From: Terrimonas sp937888905
GTDB taxonomy: Bacteria > Bacteroidota > Bacteroidia > Chitinophagales > Chitinophagaceae
NCBI GenBank assembly: GCA_937888905.1
Contig: CALATA010000017.1
Coordinates: forward strand, 186,001-250,000
Direction: 5' to 3'
Length of the DNA stretch: 64,000 nt
This document shows positions 6,433-14,630 of this stretch, piece by piece. Numbering within the stretch: position 1 is the stretch's first letter; each line of letters begins with the position of its first letter. The position numbers and the translations under genes are program-made. Below the pieces are notes generated by a model. The model had not been told where the DNA came from. It searched no databases and saw only the letters and a list, made by a program, of their open reading frames with translations.

Positions 6433-6855
6433 AAAACCTCATAGTCTCCTGCCGGAATTTAAATAGGAAACGATTAATAGTAAGGAACAGGTGTATTGAC
6501 CGTAATAGGCGTTCCACTCCAATAAATCGTAATGTCAGGATGCAGGTATCCGCCGCTGGCCGTTACAAAGCCTGAATAAAGACACGGTGTCCAGGTGGTG
6601 CCACCAATGTAAAGGTCCACCTGGCAGGCCGAAGGATCATAATACGTAAAATGAACAAGATCACCGGATGGTGTGTAGTAGTCAGCCTGAAGTGTAACAG
6701 TTTTGGAAAACTTGTGGACAGCCTGAACGGAGCCATATAATTTCTCCGAAGAAAAGATAAACGTAGTGAGGAACACTAACAGAAGTACATAAACAATTTT
6801 CTTTTTCATGTTGTAAGGTTTAAAGTATGATAGCAGGAGACTATGAGGCTTTTTT
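6431..6855. repeat. 16-bp perfect inverted repeat, A6/T6-flanked, enclosing a small gene
   Basis: CCTCATAGTCTCCTGC at 6437-6452 is repeated as its exact reverse complement at 6833-6848. The left arm is preceded by six A and the right arm is followed by C and six T, so the outer edges also match apart from one base. The 380 bases between hold a small secreted-protein gene and nothing else. The layout is that of a terminator hairpin with a gene in its loop, or of a small invertible or mobile cassette. Confidence 0.9.
6474..6809 (-). CDS. Small secreted protein
   Basis: 111 residues. I choose the ATG at 6807-6809 because MKKKIVYVLLLVFLTTFIF begins an obvious signal sequence there; the open frame extends further upstream but through repeat-like words. 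The mature part is Thr/Tyr-rich and beta-like, with two Cys that could form a disulfide and a C-terminus rich in Pro and Thr. No family is recognised. The gene lies wholly within 16-bp inverted repeats at 6437 and 6833, so it may be a recent arrival next to the SHOCT gene. Confidence 0.6.
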   Translation of the reverse strand: MKKKIVYVLLLVFLTTFIFSSEKLYGSVQAVHKFSKTVTLQADYYTPSGDLVHFTYYDPSACQVDLYIGGTTWTPCLYSGFVTASGGYLHPDITIYWSGTPITVNTPVPYY

Positions 6856-6856
6856 G

Positions 6857-6946
6857 TCAATTGTGAATAGCCAATAACGAATCGTGAATCGTCAATCGTC
6901 AATTTGCCTTATTACTTATTACTTAAAACTTATTACCGGCTGTTTT
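6857..6946. repeat. Short-word intergenic repeat tract
   Basis: It contains GAATCGTGAATCGTCAATCG followed by TTATTACTTATTACTTAAAAC and CGGCTGTTTTAACC. The same words occur at 27194-27350, 33303-33330 and 63009-63230. This copy lacks the hairpin seen at 27329-27344 and so shows the empty arrangement. Confidence 0.7.
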
Positions 6947-6950
6947 AACC

Positions 6951-8540
6951 TTACGCCTTCACGAAAGGCAGCTCCACCACAAACATTGCTCCGGCTCCCG
7001 GATGACTCTCCGCCCAGATACGTCCCTTATGGCTTTCGATAATCTGACGCGCAATGTAGAGACCAAGACCACTTCCCGGTTTTGATTCGCCCGGAACACG
7101 GTAAAAACGATTAAAAATGGCATCAGTATGAGCTGCCGCTATTCCCGGCCCTTCGTCCCGCACCGACAGTTTAATATGTTCGCCTGATGGTTCGGCTTTG
7201 ATGCTGATCAGCGAACCGGCAGGAGAAAATTTCACGGCATTTGATAAAAGGTTGGTCAGTACTCTTATCAGCTTCACCGTATCGGCCCGCACTACCAACG
7301 GTTCTTCCGGCAACAACAGATCCAGGCGATGAGTAGTCATTTCCATTGTGTCGATGCAGTCGCGGATGAGGTTTTGCAAAACGGCCATGTTAAAGGAGAG
7401 ATCGAGCTTACCTGCCTGTATTTTCGACACATCCAGCAGATCGCTGATCATGTCTTCCAGGCGGCGCAACTGCCGGCCGATCTTATCCAGGATTTCCGGC
7501 GGTACGGACGGTAATTGTTTCGCCAATTGTACATAGCCGCTGATGGTTGTGAGGGGCGTTTTCAGTTCGTGGCTGGCAAAGCCGATGAAATCGTCCTTCT
7601 TTGCATTGAGGACGCGTACTTCTTCATACAGTTTAGCGTTGTCCAGCGCAATCGCTGCCTGCGATGCAATGGCAGAAATCACCTGTTCATGTTCATAGAG
7701 AAATTTCGACGGTTCCGGATGGCCGAAGAACAGGCCGCCGATCACTTCGCCCGTGCTCCTTACCACGGGCACTGCCAGGTAGCTTACCACCGGCAGGTGT
7801 CCTTCCGGCATTCCTGAGTGTGGATTATTTTTCCCATACAATGGATCGCGTCTGATATCATCCGACCTCACTATCCTTTCGCCATGAAAGGTTGTGCGGA
7901 ATAACGCCGTGTTTCTCGGCATCCCCATCTTTTCAAATGCTTCACGGGGCGCACCGGACAAACTGAACAGTTGGTAACTTTCGCCTTTATCGTCGACCTG
8001 GTTGTAGAAAAAAGCGCCGAATGCCGCGCCACACAAGCGTGTGGTAGCATCGGTCACTTCCTGCAGGATCTGCGGCACATCCAATTGAGCGGCAATCCGT
8101 TTCCCTACATAATTGACCTGTTCCAGGCGATGTGCATATTGCCTGATCAGCTCTTCGTCCTGTTTCTGTTTTGAAATATCACGTGCAATTTTTGAAGCGC
8201 CCACCACTTTTCCCTGTTCGTTACGGATGGGGGAAACCGTCAGCGAAATATGAATAAGTTTTCCGTCTTTTCGCTGGCGGATCGTTTCAAAATGTTCGAC
8301 CCTTTCTCCGCGAGCCAGCCGCGAAATGATCATGCCTTCTTCCTGATGACGATCAGGTGGGATAATCAGGTACACAGGGCGGCCAACTGCCTCATCGGCT
8401 GTATAGCCGAATATCCGTTCAGCCGATTTATTCCAGCTTATAATGGTGCTGTTCAGATCTTTGCTGATGATCGCATCTTCCGAAGAATCGATAATCGCTG
8501 CCAGGAATGCCTTTCTTTGCTCAATGTCATCTGGTTGCAT
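6951..8540 (-). CDS. PAS-GAF sensor histidine kinase
   Basis: 529 residues, with no signal peptide or membrane helix, so a soluble sensor. Domains in order: PAS with PAC (about 10-125), GAF (about 145-305), HisKA dimerisation (about 312-380) with the phospho-accepting H324 in FASHELKTPL, and HATPase (about 420-527) with N-box NLLSNAVKF, G1 DEGPG (462-466) and G2 GSGLGL (489-494). It autophosphorylates and passes phosphate to a response regulator. The single-domain regulator transcribed divergently from 8737 is the obvious candidate partner. The signal is unknown; PAS and GAF folds often bind small ligands or haem. Confidence 0.92.
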   Translation of the reverse strand: MQPDDIEQRKAFLAAIIDSSEDAIISKDLNSTIISWNKSAERIFGYTADEAVGRPVYLIIPPDRHQEEGMIISRLARGERVEHFETIRQRKDGKLIHISLTVSPIRNEQGKVVGASKIARDISKQKQDEELIRQYAHRLEQVNYVGKRIAAQLDVPQILQEVTDATTRLCGAAFGAFFYNQVDDKGESYQLFSLSGAPREAFEKMGMPRNTALFRTTFHGERIVRSDDIRRDPLYGKNNPHSGMPEGHLPVVSYLAVPVVRSTGEVIGGLFFGHPEPSKFLYEHEQVISAIASQAAIALDNAKLYEEVRVLNAKKDDFIGFASHELKTPLTTISGYVQLAKQLPSVPPEILDKIGRQLRRLEDMISDLLDVSKIQAGKLDLSFNMAVLQNLIRDCIDTMEMTTHRLDLLLPEEPLVVRADTVKLIRVLTNLLSNAVKFSPAGSLISIKAEPSGEHIKLSVRDEGPGIAAAHTDAIFNRFYRVPGESKPGSGLGLYIARQIIESHKGRIWAESHPGAGAMFVVELPFVKA

Positions 8541-8736
8541 AAGTAATTTAGAGGATTATTTAGGCATGGAGAAACGGGCTTGATGCGCTGCATAAAAATA
8601 ATCAAAAACATTTTACGCTATACCTTGTCTGTTATCGTTTTTAATTCTATTTTAATTTTTTGGCTGCAAATTTGCGGCTGAAGCCGGAACCACCATAACG
8701 ATAACCATTAACCGGTATTTTTTATTGAACACCACC

Positions 8737-9165
8737 ATGCAGCACATTTTAATTGTAGACGACGATCCGGATCTTTTGGAGATGATCACGCTTGTACTTG
8801 TCAGCCAGCGTCATAAGGTCACCACTGCCAGTTGCGGTGCGGCCGTTGCCGGCGCACTTGACGGACCCCTACCCGACCTCATTCTTATGGATATCTATCT
8901 CGGCGATGCAGACGGCCGCGACCTCTGCCGTCAGTTGAAAGATTCATCCTCATATGGCCATATTCCCGTGTTACTCTACTCTGCCGGCTATATCCAGCAA
9001 GACAGTATTGCCGCGTCGGGAGCAGAAGACTTTATCGCCAAACCCTTTGACATTTATCAACTCCGCGAGCGGATAGACCAGTTGATTCTGCAGAGCAGGG
9101 ATGCGCAAAAAAAATCCCCTGTTGAAGAACAGGGGGATATGGGCGAAAGCGTTACGCTTCTTTAA
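8737..9165 (+). CDS. Single-domain response regulator
   Basis: 142 residues from the ATG at 8737; a TTG four codons earlier is less likely. The receiver domain fills residues 2-120, with the acidic pocket DDD at 8-10, phospho-acceptor D52 in LILMDIY, the conserved Ser/Thr region (LLYSAGY) and the KP pair in IAKPFD. There is no output domain, so it probably acts by protein contact or in a phosphorelay. It is divergent from the histidine kinase (196-bp shared upstream region). The last 14 bases overlap the convergent VOC gene, and that gene's terminator lies inside this coding sequence. Confidence 0.9.
   Translation: MQHILIVDDDPDLLEMITLVLVSQRHKVTTASCGAAVAGALDGPLPDLILMDIYLGDADGRDLCRQLKDSSSYGHIPVLLYSAGYIQQDSIAASGAEDFIAKPFDIYQLRERIDQLILQSRDAQKKSPVEEQGDMGESVTLL
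9107..9135 (-). terminator. Minus-strand terminator inside the response-regulator gene
   Basis: CCCCTGTT (9116-9123) pairs with AACAGGGG (9128-9135) around GAAG. Read on the minus strand it is followed by eight U (complement of A 9107-9114). It would end transcription of the VOC gene at 9152-9625 while encoding part of the opposite protein's tail. Confidence 0.8.
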
Positions 9166-9625
9166 TGGCTTTCAGATCGAGCTTTTTCATTTTCATGAAT
9201 ACCGCCGTGATGCGCCTGCCTCTCTCGGGGTCTTTCATCCATTCATTCATTTGACCTGGGGCGACCTGCCATGACACGCCGAATTTGTCTTTGAGCCAAC
9301 CGCATTGACCCTCTTCACCGCCGTCGGCCGTTAACCGCTCCCAGTAATAATCGATCTCTTCCTGCGTATCGCAATAAATCTGCAGGGATATCGCTTCGTT
9401 GAACCTGAATTGAGGCCCGCCGTTGAGCGCTGTTATCTCCATGCCATTAATGGTAAAATTGATGGTCAGCACCAGACCCGGCGGCTGTCCGTGCTGTTCC
9501 TGCCCTTCTTCGGTGAAATACAACACATCGCCTTTCGAAGAATTTTCAAAAACGCTTAGATAAAATTCGACAGCCTGCTCTGCATTTTTATCAAACCAGA
9601 GGCAGGGAATGATCCGATTTTTCAT
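9152..9625 (-). CDS. VOC (glyoxalase-fold) family protein, PhnB-like
   Basis: 157 residues. The start MKNRIIPCLWFDKNAEQAVEF and the later INFTINGMEITALNGGP and DKFGVSWQVAP stretches are typical of the PhnB/3-demethylubiquinone-methyltransferase-like branch of the VOC superfamily. That branch is widespread and mostly uncharacterised, and the methyltransferase label in databases is not reliable. Probably a cytosolic metal-binding or small-molecule-binding protein. It ends inside the convergent response regulator gene. 9626-9738 upstream holds only short words such as TTCACTTATTCACTTATTGAC. Confidence 0.85.
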   Translation of the reverse strand: MKNRIIPCLWFDKNAEQAVEFYLSVFENSSKGDVLYFTEEGQEQHGQPPGLVLTINFTINGMEITALNGGPQFRFNEAISLQIYCDTQEEIDYYWERLTADGGEEGQCGWLKDKFGVSWQVAPGQMNEWMKDPERGRRITAVFMKMKKLDLKAIKEA

Positions 9626-9738
9626 ATAAGAAAGTTTAATTGATTTATTGAAAACTCATTCCTGGTCCTGTCTTCACAAACCAGAAATGAATGAGGACAC
9701 GACCCACAGCGCCCCCATTCACTTATTCACTTATTGAC

Positions 9739-10164
9739 TTATTGCCCCTTCTCCGCATACGCACGGAAACTATCTAGTATCGCCTGCCAACCCATGCGCT
9801 GCATTTCGAGACTGTTCTGGTTTTCTGCATCGAAGGTTTCTTTCACGTGGGTACCACCTTCCACTGCTGTGAAAATGATCTCCACGTTGCGGCCATCACC
9901 CAATGTATACGCAAGTTTCTCGTTCTCTTTTACCTCAGTATACGTACCGGCAAAATCAAATCCCATGCTGCCGTCGCGGGCTTCCATGCGCGATTTCAGT
10001 TGTCCGCCCACACGCAGATCGTTTTCGGCTGAAGGCGTATGCCAGTCCGGAGAGGCACTGTTCCATTGAATAATGTGCTCGGGCTTGTTCCAGATTTCCC
10101 ATACTTTTTCTACAGGCGCATTAACGGTGGTTTCAATAGTGATGCTTTGCTGTTGCGTTGCCAT
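9739..10164 (-). CDS. SRPBCC (AHSA1-like) family protein
   Basis: 141 residues from the ATG at 10162-10164 (MATQQQ); the open frame extends 21 codons upstream without a family match. The pattern is that of an AHSA1/START-like fold: ITIETTVNAPVEKVWEIWNK at the start, then W-N-A-S-P-DW, GGTHVKETFD and a C-terminal helix ending MGWQAILDSFRAYAEK. Such proteins bind hydrophobic ligands or act as Hsp90-cochaperone-like folds; the ligand is unknown. It lies close to the VOC gene on the same strand, a pairing common in Bacteroidota, perhaps as one transcript. Confidence 0.85.
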   Translation of the reverse strand: MATQQQSITIETTVNAPVEKVWEIWNKPEHIIQWNSASPDWHTPSAENDLRVGGQLKSRMEARDGSMGFDFAGTYTEVKENEKLAYTLGDGRNVEIIFTAVEGGTHVKETFDAENQNSLEMQRMGWQAILDSFRAYAEKGQ

Positions 10165-10278
10165 GACTGTCTGTTTTGTTGATTGTGTTTGGTTATTGAC
10201 CACACAAAGATGATATCCTGTCAACAAACCGATCGTGTGTCAACACGACTTTGATGAGGGTTATTTGCGACGCAGTGA

Positions 10279-11937
10279 TTATTTTCCCGTATGAATGTAT
10301 TGCAGTGCGCGTTCCTGTATTTCGTCGCGCCCCTTCAGCACGGCTGCCAGTGTGGGCGTGACTGTTATATCCACACGTACACCCACCCGTTGCGTGGGAG
10401 TGCCGTCGGGATAATAAACACCAAGGCCCGACATCATCGTACTGTAACCGCCGGGAAATACAATCGTTGATACGTTGCCATCGGCACCAGCCGTCTGATT
10501 GCCGATGGTCACAACAGCGGGAGCGGTTTGCAAAAGCATCGTTGAAAATTCTGCATGGCTTTGCGTGCTTTCATTTACCAGCAAGATCAATTTCCCTTTA
10601 TAAGGCTGTTTATTTTGTGTTCCGCATAAAAAGTCTTTACTCTTTTCAAATAATCCGGGGCGGTCTGTCTGCGGCACTGTAGCATAGACAAAGGGGGTTG
10701 CTTTCGGATGTGTGTACCGGCTTAGCTGTTGCGCCGTGCCTTGCGGATAATTGCGGATATCTAAAACGATCGCACGCGTGTCTTTCAATGCATTCATGAT
10801 CTCCTTAATGCTGTCTTGTTTCAACCGGCCCATATGAATGTATCCCACTCCTTCTTCCAGCATTTTCCACATCCCTTCTTTTGACGGCGTCATCCAGGGC
10901 TTTATCTCCTCCCAGGGATAACGGTGAATCTTTTTTTCCATCAACTTGCCATCACGTTCTATCACAACATCAGCTACCGGCGAATTGCCATGCAGCAAAG
11001 TGGCCACATTGTTCCGGTAGCGCCCGCGTTCGTTGGAACCACCGATATACAACCAGTTGGCGTCAATGATCTGCTGCGGTGTGCGGCCGTCTATTTTTTT
11101 TATGATGTCACCTACCCGTATATCATCCACTCTGCAAAGAGAATCGCTGCCAAGCCGCACCACCACCGTCTCTTTTTCTGTCCACTGTAGCGACAAAGGC
11201 GCCATGCGCACACCGAAAAGCGGACTGCCGCAGGATGGTACATAAGGTGCGCAAACACCTACCCCATGACTATCGTTGATACGCGCCGCTAATTGCCATA
11301 TGGCAGCCTGATAGGCAAGCGTGTCGCCTGCATCACGGAAAGGAATGATCATTTCATCCAATACTTTGTTCCAGTCTTCGCCAATATCTTTTTTATAAGG
11401 AAAAAAATATTGGACTGCATTCCAGTAACGATACAAACCGAGCAGGCGATACTCCATCGACGGGTAAGCCATCATTTCATATTTCGGCTCATTCATCATT
11501 TCTATATTACCCGCCCCCTTATTGCTTAGATAAAAAGGTTTGCCATGATACCTGTTTTGCAATACATCCAACAGCCTTGCCCGAAGGGTCGTATTTAAAA
11601 CAGGATTTTCTTTCAGCCAGCTCAGTCCTGCCGTGGTCATATCATCGTCTGTATAAGCACTGCATGAACGGCATTTTTTTACCTCGCCCAGCTCATCCAG
11701 CCAGTTGGTATAGAAAGCATTGACGGCTTCCGCATCGGGCAGCTTTTCGAGTTGCGCTATTTTACGGATCAGCACATCATCCCAGTTGTACTGCCCGCCT
11801 GCAACCGCCGGATGAAAGTATTTGAGGAAACCCCACACGCGACCCAAATCTGCCAGCCGCTGCTCGTGCGTGAGCGCCTGCGCATGACCATGAATAAACG
11901 AAAAAAGCGAAACAGCCAGCAACAGGATTTTTTTCAT
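10279..11937 (-). CDS. S41 family peptidase with PDZ-like region
   Basis: 552 residues with a Sec signal peptide ending near HAQA (residue about 21), so secreted to the periplasm or surface. A helical N-terminal domain (about 22-230) is followed by a PDZ-like stretch (RVGDIIKKIDGRTP) and a C-terminal S41 tail-specific protease core (about 355-545). The core includes GYIHMGRL, AIVLDIRNYP and the nucleophile region LVNESTQSHAEF, where the Ser of QSHAE is the expected catalytic residue. The gene stands alone. The substrate is unknown; relatives in Bacteroidota act on envelope or extracellular peptides. Confidence 0.85.
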   Translation of the reverse strand: MKKILLLAVSLFSFIHGHAQALTHEQRLADLGRVWGFLKYFHPAVAGGQYNWDDVLIRKIAQLEKLPDAEAVNAFYTNWLDELGEVKKCRSCSAYTDDDMTTAGLSWLKENPVLNTTLRARLLDVLQNRYHGKPFYLSNKGAGNIEMMNEPKYEMMAYPSMEYRLLGLYRYWNAVQYFFPYKKDIGEDWNKVLDEMIIPFRDAGDTLAYQAAIWQLAARINDSHGVGVCAPYVPSCGSPLFGVRMAPLSLQWTEKETVVVRLGSDSLCRVDDIRVGDIIKKIDGRTPQQIIDANWLYIGGSNERGRYRNNVATLLHGNSPVADVVIERDGKLMEKKIHRYPWEEIKPWMTPSKEGMWKMLEEGVGYIHMGRLKQDSIKEIMNALKDTRAIVLDIRNYPQGTAQQLSRYTHPKATPFVYATVPQTDRPGLFEKSKDFLCGTQNKQPYKGKLILLVNESTQSHAEFSTMLLQTAPAVVTIGNQTAGADGNVSTIVFPGGYSTMMSGLGVYYPDGTPTQRVGVRVDITVTPTLAAVLKGRDEIQERALQYIHTGK

Positions 11938-12055
11938 GATAATGTATTAATGGATGAGATAAGCGTAAGTTAAGCCGCGGCATTCATCCGGCCAACAACT
12001 GCTAATTTTTTTAGTTTGTGTTTTATCGTATTTTAGCCGCAACAATCGATCACCC

Positions 12056-13282
12056 ATGCCTGCAGATATTAAATGTCCCCGTTGCGGACACGAATTTGAA
12101 CCGAATGATGCCATCCGCGAAGAAGTGGAAAAGGAATTGCGCGCCAAAGCCGCCGAATGGCAGAAGAAAAAATCGGAAGAATACCAACAGCAAACGCAGC
12201 GCCGCGAAGCCGAGTTCCAGCAGCAACTGCAGCAGGAAAAGCAACGCCTCCAACAGCAACTGGAAGAAAATATCCGGAAGAATATTGCAGCCGATTACGA
12301 AGTACAACTGAAACAACTTTCCGACAACAACCGGCACAACGAAGAGAAACTGAAGGAAGCGCGGCAGAAAGAACTCGAATTTTTGCAAAAAGAACAAGCG
12401 CTCCGCAACCGTGAAGCTGAAATGGAAATCAACATTCAGAAACAATTGCAGGTAGAACGTGAAAAGCTGACCGACGATATCCGCAAAATAGAAGAACAGA
12501 AGATCGCCACGCGCGAAACGGAATTCCAGCTTCGTTTGAAAGAACTCGAAAAACAACTGGAAGACCAGAAAAAACTTGCCGACGAAATGCGCCGCAAAGC
12601 CGAGCAGGGCTCCATGCAATTGCAGGGTGAAGTACAGGAACTGGCATTGGAAGAGATGTTGCGTGGCTCCTTTCCCTTCGATCTTATTTCAGAAGTAGGA
12701 AAAGGCGTGCGTGGCGCGGATTGTATCCAAACCGTACGTAACGGATTCGGGCAGGAATGTGGCCGCATCATCTTCGAAAGTAAGCGCACCGCGCATTTCG
12801 GAACAGACTGGATCGAGAAACTCAAAGCCGATATGCGCAGCCAGGGAGCCGATGTAGCCGTGATCGTTACCCAAAGCCTGCCCCGCGATATGGACCGTTT
12901 CGGAGAGAAAGACGGCGTATGGATCTGTTCATTTGCCGAGGTAAAAGCCGTAGTGCATATGCTGCGCGATGGCATCATAAAAGTATCCACGGCACTCAAA
13001 AAACAGGATAACAAAGGTGACAAGATGCACCTGCTGTATGATTACCTCACGAGTTCTGAATTTGCGGAGCAATGGAAAGCGATCCGCGAAGGATTCATGA
13101 GCATGAAGATTTCTATTCAGAAAGAAAGAGACGCGATGGAAAAATTGTGGAAGGCGCGTGAGAAACAACTGGAAAAAGTATTGCTGAGTGCAGCACATAT
13201 CCGCGGCTCCATCGAAGGAATCTCGGGATCAGATGTGGACCTCGAATTACTCGGCCCCGGTGAGGAAGAAGAAAGCGATTGA
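12056..13282 (+). CDS. DUF2130 domain protein with coiled coil
   Basis: 408 residues. The N-terminus has one CxxC (C7-P-R-C10), a half zinc ribbon. Residues about 18-200 form a long charged coiled coil rich in Glu, Gln and Lys. The DUF2130 domain follows (about 205-330), with GADCIQTVRN and a strand ending F-E-S-K-R, which resembles the ExK strand of PD-(D/E)XK nucleases; this likeness is by eye. The C-terminal 80 residues are helical and acidic. The family is widespread in bacteria with no settled function. Its TGA stop directly abuts the convergent phosphopantetheinyl transferase stop, so no terminator fits between them. Confidence 0.85.
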   Translation: MPADIKCPRCGHEFEPNDAIREEVEKELRAKAAEWQKKKSEEYQQQTQRREAEFQQQLQQEKQRLQQQLEENIRKNIAADYEVQLKQLSDNNRHNEEKLKEARQKELEFLQKEQALRNREAEMEINIQKQLQVEREKLTDDIRKIEEQKIATRETEFQLRLKELEKQLEDQKKLADEMRRKAEQGSMQLQGEVQELALEEMLRGSFPFDLISEVGKGVRGADCIQTVRNGFGQECGRIIFESKRTAHFGTDWIEKLKADMRSQGADVAVIVTQSLPRDMDRFGEKDGVWICSFAEVKAVVHMLRDGIIKVSTALKKQDNKGDKMHLLYDYLTSSEFAEQWKAIREGFMSMKISIQKERDAMEKLWKAREKQLEKVLLSAAHIRGSIEGISGSDVDLELLGPGEEEESD

Positions 13283-13891
13283 TCAGGACACCACCCAGGC
13301 CAGCACCAGGTGATCGAAATGACGGTAATACAGATCGAGTGAAGCATTGTTCTTGGTAAAAAGACAACGCACTTTGCCCGCATCGGCATCGCGTTCCAGT
13401 AGACGGATATGCGCTTTGAAATCTACTTCCCCGTCACCATACCATTTATACACAGCTTCCTTGATGCTCCAGATCGTTGTGAGTCCGCGCACACCCGGTT
13501 CACTACCGAATACGGCTTGCTCTTCCGGCGTGGTAAATTTGGAAGCGATGCGTTCGATGCGCGCCACGGGAATTTCGGCATCCACGCCCGTGCGCAGATC
13601 GCGGCTTACCAGTGCCGCCGCATAATCACCGCAATGAGAAATGGAAAAATGATACTGCGCATCCGGTAAAAAAGGTTTGCGTGTATCGGCGATGCGGATG
13701 AGTTCGTAAGGAAAATCCGGATAAAGATAGCGCAGCAGGAAACGTCCCGCCAGGTGCTGCAAACGCTTATGGGGGTGCGTTACATCGCGGTGTTGCGGAA
13801 CATTGTCCTTAAAAAATTCCTCCGTTTCTTCGATCTTCCATACACCGAGTCGGGTGGAAGGGTTGATTTGTTGTTGAAAAAAAATCGGCAT
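13283..13891 (-). CDS. 4'-phosphopantetheinyl transferase (Sfp-type)
   Basis: 202 residues from the ATG at 13889-13891; the frame is open further upstream but antisense to dcd. The two signature motifs are present: TGVDAEI (Mg2+-binding, usually GVDVE) and WSIKEAVYKWYG (WxxKEAxxK), with FSISHCGD before them (FSISH). It loads the phosphopantetheine arm from CoA onto carrier proteins. The acyl carrier protein in the polysaccharide cluster at 25863 is a possible client, though fatty acid ACP is the default one. It is divergent from dcd with 54 bases between starts. Confidence 0.9.
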   Translation of the reverse strand: MPIFFQQQINPSTRLGVWKIEETEEFFKDNVPQHRDVTHPHKRLQHLAGRFLLRYLYPDFPYELIRIADTRKPFLPDAQYHFSISHCGDYAAALVSRDLRTGVDAEIPVARIERIASKFTTPEEQAVFGSEPGVRGLTTIWSIKEAVYKWYGDGEVDFKAHIRLLERDADAGKVRCLFTKNNASLDLYYRHFDHLVLAWVVS

Positions 13892-13945
13892 TCGTGCTGG
13901 TTTCTCCTTTATTTTGCCGGTTAAAGATAGAGTAAAACTACGGCT

Positions 13946-14482
13946 ATGATCCTCTCCGATAAACGTATCCTCGAAGAAATTGAAAAAGGCACCATCAAAC
14001 TGGCGCCTTACGACCGCGAATGCCTCGGCAGCAACTCTTACGATGTGCACCTGGGCAAATGGCTGGCTACGTACAAAGAACATATCCTCGACTCCAAAAA
14101 ACATAACGAGATTGAATACTTCGAAATTCCGGAGGAAGGTTTCGTGTTGTATCCCCATATTTTTTATCTCGGCGTTACGCTCGAGTACACCGAAACACAT
14201 GCGCACGTGCCGTTCCTGGAAGGGAAATCATCTACCGGCCGTCTCGGCATCGACATCCATGCTACTGCCGGTAAAGGCGACGTAGGTTTTTGCGGGCACT
14301 GGACCCTCGAGATTTCGGTCAAACAACCGGTGAAAGTGTATAAAGGAATGCCTGTGGGCCAGCTTATTTATTTCCCTGTGGAAGGTGAGATTGAAGTACG
14401 CTATGATCAGAAGAAAAATGCCAAATATTCCGGCCAGCCCGATAAGCCGATCGAGAGTATGATGTGGAAGAACAGGTTTTAA
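13946..14482 (+). CDS. dcd: dCTP deaminase
   Basis: 178 residues, the family length. It starts MILSDKRILEEIEKG and contains the trimeric dUTPase-fold motifs LGSNSYDVHLG, EGKSSTGRLGIDIHATAG (with the catalytic Glu and the Arg of the deaminase type) and DVGFCGHWTLEI, then PVGQLIYF near the C-terminus. It deaminates dCTP to dUTP for thymidylate synthesis in the cytosol. The stop codon is followed at once by the word-hairpin repeat at 14482-14628, which separates it from the convergent DUF3810 gene. Confidence 0.95.
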   Translation: MILSDKRILEEIEKGTIKLAPYDRECLGSNSYDVHLGKWLATYKEHILDSKKHNEIEYFEIPEEGFVLYPHIFYLGVTLEYTETHAHVPFLEGKSSTGRLGIDIHATAGKGDVGFCGHWTLEISVKQPVKVYKGMPVGQLIYFPVEGEIEVRYDQKKNAKYSGQPDKPIESMMWKNRF

Positions 14483-14628
14483 TGTGAAAATGTGGAGATG
14501 TGCCCCGCCTGCGGCGGGGGCCATGTGAAAATGATCCCGCATTTCTACTGATGCGTGACAGCGCGACACGACAGACGCTTCTAAACACATTTTCACATTT
14601 CCACATCCGGCCGCAGGCCGGCACATTC
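14482..14628. repeat. Word-hairpin element A (ATGTGAAAATG words with triloop hairpins)
   Basis: The element starts AATGTGAAAATGTGG and has hairpin CCCCGCC-TGC-GGCGGGG (14503-14519), then GCCATGTGAAAATG. A core of about 60 bases leads to ACACATTTTCACATTTCC, hairpin CCGGCC-GCA-GGCCGG (14607-14621) and CACATT. The outer words are inverted repeats of each other. The same layout with different stem sequences recurs at 51396-51515, and part of it at 29692-29998. It fills the gap between two convergent genes. Confidence 0.85.
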
Positions 14629-14630
14629 CC

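Noticed and set aside
13280..13285. TGATCA shared at the ends of two convergent genes
   Set aside because: The stops abut with zero spacing and the site is palindromic only because TGA meets its complement. Neat but explained by two adjacent stops.
13892..14206. N-terminal extension of the phosphopantetheinyl transferase to 307 residues
   Set aside because: The extra 105 codons run antisense through dcd; the family length and motif order fit the start at 13891.
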